Shown here one piece after another: positions 57,301-64,000 of a stretch of 64,000 bases of DNA; the stretch's first letter is position 1; each line of letters begins with the position of its first letter. The stretch comes from Lumbricus terrestris (lineage: Eukaryota > Annelida > Clitellata > Crassiclitellata > Lumbricidae). The DNA lies in assembly GCA_949752735.1 (NCBI GenBank), contig OX457047.1:4197618-4261617 (forward strand), read 5' to 3'. The notes beneath the pieces were generated by a model that made no database searches, was not told the origin of the DNA, and saw only the letters and a list, made by a program, of their open reading frames with translations. The position numbers and the translations under genes are program-made.

Positions 57301-58519
57301 TTCATTCATTCATTCATTATTAGCATTTATATAGCGCCCCTTCAAGAAACTACTCAGAGGCGCTCCCAGCCCAGCCACGGCAAAAGAAGAAAGATTTAAG
57401 GGACTTAAGGAATAAGGATTGACTGGTCAGGTGGAGGAGATGGAGGTTAGGGGGGAGGTCATTCCAGATTGACGGCCCCACAACCGAGAAGGCTCGACAC
57501 TGTCTGGTAGCCAAGCGAGCCCGTGGAACAAGCAGTTGTCCCTTCGCAGCAGAGCGAAGGGCCCGACGCGCTTCAATGTCAGAGACTGGGCGACAAAGAA
57601 TGCGCAGGTAGGATGGAGCGCAACCAAGGATACAACGTGAGACCAGGGCAGCAATTCGATAATGGATGCGTTGGGTTATTGGCAACCAATGCAGCACATC
57701 ACGCATGTAGGTAGAAACAGAGGAAAATTTAGGGATTCGTCCAATGAGCCGGGCAGCAGAGCGCAGAACCCGATCTAACCGACCCAGAACCCCAAGGGGG
57801 AGGCCAACAAGGATTGAGCAACAATGGTCGATTCGACTAGTTACGAAGGCATGAACAAGAACTACCAGCGCATCATGAGAGAGAGAGCGTGCAATCACTC
57901 GAAGTTGACGAAGCTGGTAGTAACAGCTTCGAGCAACAAGATTGACATGCTGGCTGAGACTGAGTTCACAGTCAAGGGTAACACCCAGGTCACGAACCGT
58001 GGAAGAGAAACTAATGTCAGGAAAGATTTGGGCTAGCAGAGGCAAATCGATCTTCTCAAGTTGCCGACGGCCACCCAGCCAAATGAATTGAGTCTTACTG
58101 GGATTTAGGAGAAGCCGATTTGACGCCATCCAAGAGGAAAGGACGTCAACAGTCAGACACATTAGGCGCACAGTGCTAACTGAATCCAATGGGTTAGAAT
58201 GTATGTAGGCTTGAGTGTCATCAGCAAAGATTTGGTGGAGGAGACCCCGGGACTCAAGTAGAGGACAAAGATCAGCCGTGTAGAGAAGGTATAATAAGGG
58301 GCCAAGTACAGAGCCCTGAGGAACACCAAAAGGAGCAGGAACCCAGGGGGACCTAGAGGATCCAACAACCACACAGTTTGAGCGGTCAGAGAGGAAGGAA
58401 CGCAACCATTCTAGAGGCTGTCCAACCAGCCCAAAGGATGTAGAAAGACGTTCCAGGAGGATGGAGTGGTCCACAGAATCAAATGCAGAAGAAACATCAA
58501 AAAGAGCCAAGAGCGTAAC
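57301..58519 (-). mobile_element. L2/CR1-like LINE, 5'-truncated, long intact reading frame
   Basis: A minus-strand frame is open from the 5' junction at 58519 to GSASE-stop at 57350 (about 390 residues). It holds LLALFDVSSAFDSVDHSILL (palm motif A), GVPQGSVLGPLLYLL, the catalytic QIFADDTQAY (motif C, about 58220), LLLNPSKTQFIWLGGRRQL, and a C-terminus ending CRGWAGSASE. Tail GCGCTATATAAATGCTAAT then (GAAT)n. No inactivating change is seen in the retained part, so this is the youngest LINE copy here. Both ends abut (CATA)n of the same variant type, meaning it landed inside the array. Confidence 0.93.
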
Positions 58520-58925
58520 CTGTATGTATGTATGTATGTATGTATGTATGTATTTATGTATGTATGTATGTATGTATGTATGTATGTATGTCCGTATGTA
58601 TGTATGTCCGTATGTATGTCCGTATGTATGTCCGTATGTATGTCCGTATGTATGTCCGTATGTATGTCCGTATGTATGTCCGTATGTATGTCCGTATGTA
58701 TGTCCGTATGTATGTATGTACGTACGTACGTACGTATGTATGTATGTATGTATGTATGTATGTATGTATGTATGTATGTATGTATGTATGTATGTATGTA
58801 TGTTTGTATGTTTGTATGTTTGTATGTTTGTATGTATGTATGTATGTTTGTATGTTTGTATGTTTGTATGTTTGTATGTTTGTATGTTTGTATGTTTGTA
58901 TGTATTTATGTATTTATGTATGCAC
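58520..58925. repeat. (TATG)n array with TCCG, ACGT and TTTG variants, right of the LINE
   Basis: Ordered blocks of variants: ten or so TATGTATGTCCG dodecamers, then pure TATG, then TATGTTTG octamers. Confidence 0.95.
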
Positions 58926-59003
58926 ATGCAGCATAATGGGTCTGACTATAAGCCACAGGTTGTAAACCCGTCGCCGCGATGGGTTCCGTAACGAAAAGGT
59001 TAA

Positions 59004-59215
59004 GACTGCAGAAAGAGAAAAAAAATGACCTACTTTGGACACATCTTCATTGTATAGAGCAGATATCATTCAGGGCAAAGACCGAGAACAAACTGGCTAG
59101 ATAACATAATTATAAAGGAATGTCCAGACTAGATTGGCATCATTAGACTGACCGAGGGTGTGAAACGTTGGAGTAACATCGAATCACGGATTGCCTAAAA
59201 GAAAAAAAACAGACT
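59004..59215 (+). mobile_element. RTE-like LINE C-terminus, right half
   Basis: Continues from 57007: AAGACTGCAGAAAGAG, then MTYFGHIFIV after a one-base shift in the A-run. A degenerate end follows (LARxHNYKGMSRLDWHH, ITDCLK). Confidence 0.75.
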
Positions 59216-60139
59216 AGTGTATTGCGCAAATGTATTTATTTATTGATCAGTAATGACTGTACTCAGGGTGTCTAATGACATCAAAAATTAGCTAAGACAT
59301 CTATACATCCATAACTGTACAGGTCACCGTTGAGTCTGCTTTATGTTGCAAAAGGGCGAATTCACTGCGTATATCTTTCATAAGATAATACAATCTAACG
59401 TAATCCACTTATTGCTATTTCTTTATCAAAACCTTAACGTCACACTGCCACTTATTTTGCTAGCACGGCATGGAGTGGCGTACAGACACTTATTTTCTAC
59501 AAATTAGGTTTTTGGAAAGACTACCAGAGCAGAGTGAAAAGTAGATTCCACATGAAAGAGTCCTATGATAGATTGTTTGAACTGACAAACGAATCTTCGG
59601 GTTGTTCGAAACCCATTCTCACGGACAAAGGAGTAAAGAGACGATCATTATCTTCTTTATGACATGCCGTTTTAAAAGTGAAAGTTTTGCTATCAATAAC
59701 AATATAATTCATCTTACAATTGACGTCGCCATAAAATAACGACGCTACAGAAGTTCTTAGGTAATATGACGCTAGACTAGAAGAGGTAAACGTAAGCTTG
59801 GCCTATTGGTCTTCTTGCAAAGTTGAAGGAGCTTGAAGCGCACGCATTGTATTTAAACTGTTGCAACTGACGTATTTCCTTCAACACCTTCATAACCAAT
59901 TCACATGAACATATAAATAGAGAAACTTTTCCATCTTTTAAAATAATAACGGTCCGAACTGGGTGATTAGAACGAGAGCCTGCCCACTCATAGCCTAACA
60001 ATTATAACGCTTTGTATGCCTAGTAATCAGCAGAGTGATGAATGCTGGGATATCTTGGCTAATAATTTATCCAAATTTTCGAAGAAATTTGCACTACTTA
60101 AAAATTGATGACTTTTCGTGTTTATTTACATGTACACAG
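59216..60139. other. unassigned DNA
   Basis: CAGGGTGTCTAATGACATCA at 59267 belongs to the recurring motif. No exon recognised. Confidence 0.5.
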
Positions 60140-60262
60140 GACTTGCGGAAGACAGGAGACGCTGGAGGAATATTGTCCATGATGCGGCTGGAGGAATATT
60201 GTTCATGATGCGGCCGAACCCCGAAACGAAGATGGCTGAACAGAACAGAACACAAGCCTAGT
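60140..60262 (+). mobile_element. LINE 3'-end fragment
   Basis: The reading GLAEDRRRWRNIVHDAAGGI, then RPNPETKMAEQNRTQA, has the DR.RWR.IV..A and NP.TKMAEQ signature of RTE-like LINE ends. A 21-bp stretch (GATGCGGCTGGAGGAATATT) is duplicated inside it. Confidence 0.65.
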
Positions 60263-60660
60263 TGAATTTAAATGAAGGGTGGAATTGTTGGACGTTTAGT
60301 TTTGGAGGAGAGAATGGCACGTATTTAAATGTACACAACACCTCGCAAATTTTCTGGGGATGTGATTTTTAAGAGAATTACCCACAGAAACGCCTGGATT
60401 TCATACACTAGCTTTTGGCAATCGTTGAATGTCGTTCAGGAACGAAGACTGCCGCGTTTAATCAGACCACAGTTTTATAGACCTTTCTAATAATTAATAT
60501 TGAAGATATAAACCAACAATCGCGCCCCACATTTTGATTTCAGGACTAAAAACAGAACTCTGTAACGTTGACCCATCGTTGTCATGATGTAGAGCGTAAA
60601 TATTATCAAGAATATTAACATTCCGGCTCAGTAAGATCCGGTCTTGTTTGACATTTCCAG
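60263..60660. other. unassigned DNA
   Basis: No recognised feature. Confidence 0.5.
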
Positions 60661-60851
60661 GTTACTCAAGATCACTCTTTCGGTCAAACAGCGGATGAGA
60701 CTCTTGATCCATCTGGACAGATCATCGCTTTCCAATCGACTTTATCCATCTCAGATGCTTTCACGAACGAGGAGGCCTACGACACATTGCCACTGCTCCA
60801 ACGCAGTGCCGTGTGCGCGCCCGGATATTGCACTGTTCAGATCTCAACTGC
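60661..60851 (+). CDS. possible internal exon, unknown product
   Basis: A frame opens after GTTTGACATTTCCAG (acceptor-like) at 60660 and stays open through 60851. Segments read VTQDHSFGQTADETLDPSGQ, IIAFQSTLSISDAFTNEEAY and CAPGYCTVQISTAPISQG. Composition (acidic, Ser/Thr/Gln-rich, two cysteines, no low-complexity bias) looks protein-like. No known domain is recognised, no clear donor is seen, and a MITE-like element starts at about 60852. A second plus frame is also open, which weakens the case. Confidence 0.3.
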
Positions 60852-61196
60852 GCCCATCTCGCAAGGGCGGATAGAGAAATTTTCGAAGAGGGGTACAATT
60901 TTTGGTCTTGGGACTTGGGACAGGGAAAAATTTTCGTCTTGGCCACCGACAAATGTGATGACTTTTTTAGTCATTTGTCTCCAATTTCCAAGCGAAAGAT
61001 ACCATTTTTATCCGCCAAAATAGTTGATAACCTTTTTTAGTCGTACGGACCTCGTATACGGGCCTCGTGGGCGTGGGAAGGGACCTGCGGAACTACTCAT
61101 GGGGTGGGAGCCACGTCAACTTCCTCAGCCAAAATAGCTAATAAATAAATTTCTAAATGGGGCCATGGCCGGATTGGCCCATTGGATCCGCCCCTG
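60852..61196. mobile_element. possible hAT-type MITE
   Basis: The left end GCAAGGGCGGATAGAG and the complement of the right end (GCAGGGGCGGATCCAATGGG) share a GGGCGGAT core typical of CAGGGGCGGATCC hAT-like termini. No target duplication is evident. Confidence 0.45.
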
Positions 61197-61704
61197 CACC
61201 GTAACGTACTTTTATTTACGAAAGTCGTGAGATTATGCGACGTTCAACTGTTGAGACTGAAGGATTCTTTTGCGTGGGGCATGCTGTGGCTTGCGAGGGC
61301 TTTGCTTTGCTAGAGGGACCAGGTGCAATCACGTCCTAAAAGTTGGGGGGGGCCGAATGAATCACGTCCTAGAAGTAGGGGGACCATAATAATAAAGTTA
61401 GGAAGACCCCTCAAAAGTTGGGGGGACGCGTCCCGTGGGTCCCATAGGGTGGTTGCGCCTATGCTAGAGGGACCAGGGGGAGTCAGGATGTGCTGTGCAT
61501 GATGGACTGTGGTCTGCGGTATGAGTCGCCATCTAGGGAACAGCAGTTGTAACAGCGTACTCTAGCGAATTCAACGAGAAACTATTCTTTGCAAAACCGT
61601 ATTTAAAGGTGAAGGTAGAAGACTCACTTAGCCACCTTTTTTATAGTGTTTCATTTGTTTTTAAATAAAGAAGGAGGCTCAGCAAAGGCGATGTTGACGA
61701 TATT
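61197..61704. other. unassigned DNA with a G-tract repeat
   Basis: 61328-61440 repeats AATCACGTCCTARAAGT followed by poly-G three times in varied form. Nothing else recognised. Confidence 0.45.
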
Positions 61705-63854
61705 CTGCCGTCATAGGTAAGAACCACGTAACTCAATATTTGGCCGTTTTGAGTTAGATGCAGTTTCCGCATCTATTAATGGTCCTACACCTTGGAAAAA
61801 ATTGAGAAACTCCTATCTCGATTCCATCACAGGGAACCAGCGTGTGTGAAAACCACGTATCTCCAGAAACCGCATGGCATTATAAGCAAGAACCACGTAT
61901 CTTGAGTTACGTTGTTTTTGCTTAGTATGATAGGCGTTATTCGCAGATACGTACTAAGCAAGAACCACGTATCTTCATTTTGCGTTGGTTTTGACTTGTC
62001 TTATATTTATATGAAACTGCTAAAGCTAAAAGAGGTGAGTAAGAGACATCTCCGAAATAGAAATTTTCTGCTTGAATATTTCATGCCTGATAGCTGTGCA
62101 AACTGGTTTTATACTTTGTAAAGTTGTTTTATATCTCTTAAAATGTTATCTGAGTACTGTACAAACTGGTTTCACGACTACACAAACTGGTTTCATATCG
62201 TTTGAAATAATGTCTGATAGCTGTACAAACTCGTTTCACAGCTGAACAAATGGTTGTGTATATTTTAAAATAATGTCTGATAGCTATACAAACTGATTTG
62301 GAAGCTGTACAAACTGGTTTTGCAGTTGTGAAAACTAGATTTCATATTTTTCAAATGTTGCCTGAGAACTGCATAAACTGGTTTCATAGTGTTCGAAATG
62401 ATTCCTGATTGCCGTGCAAACTGTTTTTACAGCTGCACAAACTGATTTGGCCTTCTATAATTATGTCTAACAGCTGTAAAACTGGCTTCACCGCTGTAAA
62501 GACTGGTTTTTCGGCTGCATTAACTGGTTTCATATATATTAAAATTCTGTATGCCAGTTGTGCAAATTGGTCCCGCAGCTGTACAAATTGATTTCATTTC
62601 ATTTTAAATAATATTTGATGCCTACAAACTGGTTTCGCTGCTGTGCAGACTTGTTTCTTATCTTTAGAAGAATGCCTGACAAATGTACAAACTTGTTTCA
62701 CATTATGTGCAAACTGGTTTCGTATATTTTAAAATAATGTCTTTTATCTGTACAAACTGGTTTCACAGCTGCAGAAACTGTTTCGCATCTTATAAAATAA
62801 TGTCTGATAGCTGTACAAACTGGTTTCGCTGCTTAAAACTGGTTTTATGGTTGTGCAAACTGGTTTCGTATCTTCAAAAATGTTGTCTGAGAGCTGTGCA
62901 AACTGGTGTCACAGAAGTAAAAACTGGTTTTTTTCTTTAGGATAATGCCTGACAGCTGCACAAACTGGTTTCATAGCTGCACAAACGGGTTTCACATCTA
63001 TACAAACTGGTTTCATATCTTTAAAAATGTTACCCCGATAGCTGTGCAAACCGATTTTGACAGCTGTGCAAACTTGTTTGGTCTCTTAAAACTATCTCTA
63101 ATAGACGTAAAACTTGCTTCAGCGTTGTACAAACTGGTCCCACGGCTGCACAAACTGGTTTAATATCATTTAAATTTTGTCTGACAGCTGTGCAAACTGA
63201 TTTCACAGCTGTACAAGCTGGTTTCATATATTTTAAAATAATGTCTGATACTATAAAAAGTGGTTTCGCAGATGTGTGCAAACTGGTTTCGTATCATAAA
63301 AAATGCCTGATTACTGAACAAACTGGTTTTAGAGCTACAAAACTAGTTTCTTATATTGTAATATTATTATATCCGGTGGCTGTACAAACTGGCTAACGCC
63401 GTTGTACAGACTCGTGTTGTATATTTAAAATAATGCCTGATACCCGTGCAAACTGGTTTCACAGCTGTACAAACTAGTCTAATAGCTACACAAACTGGTT
63501 CCGACTCTCTTTTACATAATATCGGATCAATGTCTGAGTAAATTACTGCATTGTTCCACAATAAAACACGATTTTATGCAGATGCGTTGTTTTTGCCATT
63601 TATCGGTTACAATTGCCGGTCTGTAATGCTAAGCAAGAACACACTAACTTACTTAAGTTACTTTTTTCCATATTTACGACAAAAAATATTAAAAATAGAT
63701 TTTTCTATAAAAATGGGTGTATTTTTTACATTTATTAGTTTATAGCAGAAAAGAATAAACATATTTGTTCTACTTGGCAGAACAGAATTTAGTCTTTTGC
63801 GTTTATCTCAAAACAAGGTTTTTTGAGTTACGTGGTTCTTGCTTATGACGGCAG
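61705..63854. mobile_element. 2.15-kb TIR element filled with a satellite
   Basis: The left end CTGCCGTCATAGGTAAGAAC, then CACGTAACTCAA, and the complement of the right end CTGCCGTCATAAGCAAGAAC, then CACGTAACTCAA, match at 30 of 32 positions. TATT flanks both sides (61701-61704 and 63855-63858). GAACCACGTATCT copies recur inside near the left end (61847, 61889, 61962), like transposase-binding iterons. No transposase. The superfamily is unresolved; a 4-bp duplication is known for Sola-type elements among others. Confidence 0.8.
62085..63525 (+). repeat. degenerate satellite: GCTGTACAAACTGGTTTC modules
   Basis: About 45 modules of an 18-20 bp sequence (C)AGCTGTACAAACTGGTTTC, many joined in pairs, alternating with a spacer close to ATATCTTTTAAAATAATGTCTGATA. 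CAGCTG (E-box palindrome) occurs repeatedly at the module joints. Divergence is high, so the array is old. Confidence 0.85.
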
Positions 63855-63858
63855 TATT

Positions 63859-64000
63859 GTTGTCGTGTTCGATTTCTCAGTTCAGGACGGCTTTCATGTT
63901 CTCACGTTTTCGTCAGGAGTTAGAAGACAGTAACGGGAAAACATTTGATACCGACGAGCATTAATTTGTACTAGCCACTTTTGTTGACGCTATGGATCAT
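63859..64000. other. window edge, unassigned
   Basis: No recognised feature in the last 140 bp. Confidence 0.5.

Larger units (their letters stand above)
57008..59003. mobile_element. TTAA-flanked element (family 5) containing a LINE and microsatellites
   Basis: TTAACCCTTTCGTTACG at 57008 and the complement of the right end, TTAACCTTTTCGTTACG (59003), are inverted repeats with TTAA at both ends. Subterminal palindromes are CCCCAGACACCGTACGGGG (left) and AACCCGTCGCCGCGATGGGTT-like sequence (right). Removing it with one TTAA rejoins the RTE LINE frame as VERNLLKTAER. Most of its 2 kb is a (TATG)n array and an L2-like LINE. Confidence 0.85.

Overview
This window is metazoan (eukaryotic) genomic DNA: AT-rich, intron-like and packed with transposable elements. 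There is no bacterial-style gene organisation, and the only convincing host coding sequence is a single internal exon with splice sites. That exon (33417-33654, minus strand) encodes a laminin G-like domain segment, so this part of the window is probably intronic sequence of an extracellular-matrix or adhesion gene read on the minus strand. The species cannot be named from the sequence. LINE families, tRNA-derived SINEs, TTAA-flanked DNA elements, and an snRNA promoter with a TATA box at -30 and a conserved block near -55 would fit a marine invertebrate (echinoderm or hemichordate are possible, not proven).

Layout. 0-6 kb: low-complexity DNA, one complete TTAA-flanked element (444-1081) and a remnant of another. 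5.9-7.7 kb: (ACAT)n arrays holding an L2/CR1-like LINE 3' end and a 5'-truncated RTE-like LINE. 8.3-9.5 kb: a long-TIR mariner-type foldback. 11.4-16.8 kb: an L2/CR1-like LINE (minus) split by a 2.7-kb hAT/P-type transposon with a precise 8-bp target duplication. 17.7-20.3 kb and 30.2-31.2 kb: two diverged copies of a U2-snRNA-like locus; the first is broken at its transcription start by an RNase H-bearing LINE that itself carries a SINE. 22.3-25.4 kb: a G/C-tract foldback, a 37-bp minisatellite and a 1.8-kb satellite of 20-bp units with a 120-bp higher-order period. 31.9-33.7 kb: two opposed SINEs around a 600-bp (CA/CG)n tract, then the laminin G exon. 33.7-40 kb: duplicated repeats, more SINEs, a retroposon with a (ATG)n tail and a hAT-like element. 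40.8-49.5 kb: several copies of one TTAA element family, one of them hit by a second TTAA family. 52.4-54.7 kb: an L2-like LINE and a probable solo LTR. 55.2-59.2 kb: a nest of RTE LINE, TTAA element, (CATA)n array and L2-like LINE. 61.7-63.9 kb: a 2.15-kb element with 32-bp near-perfect TIRs, filled with a degenerate satellite.

The clearest candidate for something undescribed is the set of five or six TTAA-flanked element families whose ends share one plan (TTAACC..., then a compact hairpin just inside) although their TIR sequences differ. Also notable are the U2-like RNA loci, whose RNA body departs from U2 after about 30 nt, and a short motif close to AAAAGGTGTNTAA that recurs about 26 times across unrelated sequence. 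All calls were made by eye; no alignment or database search was run.
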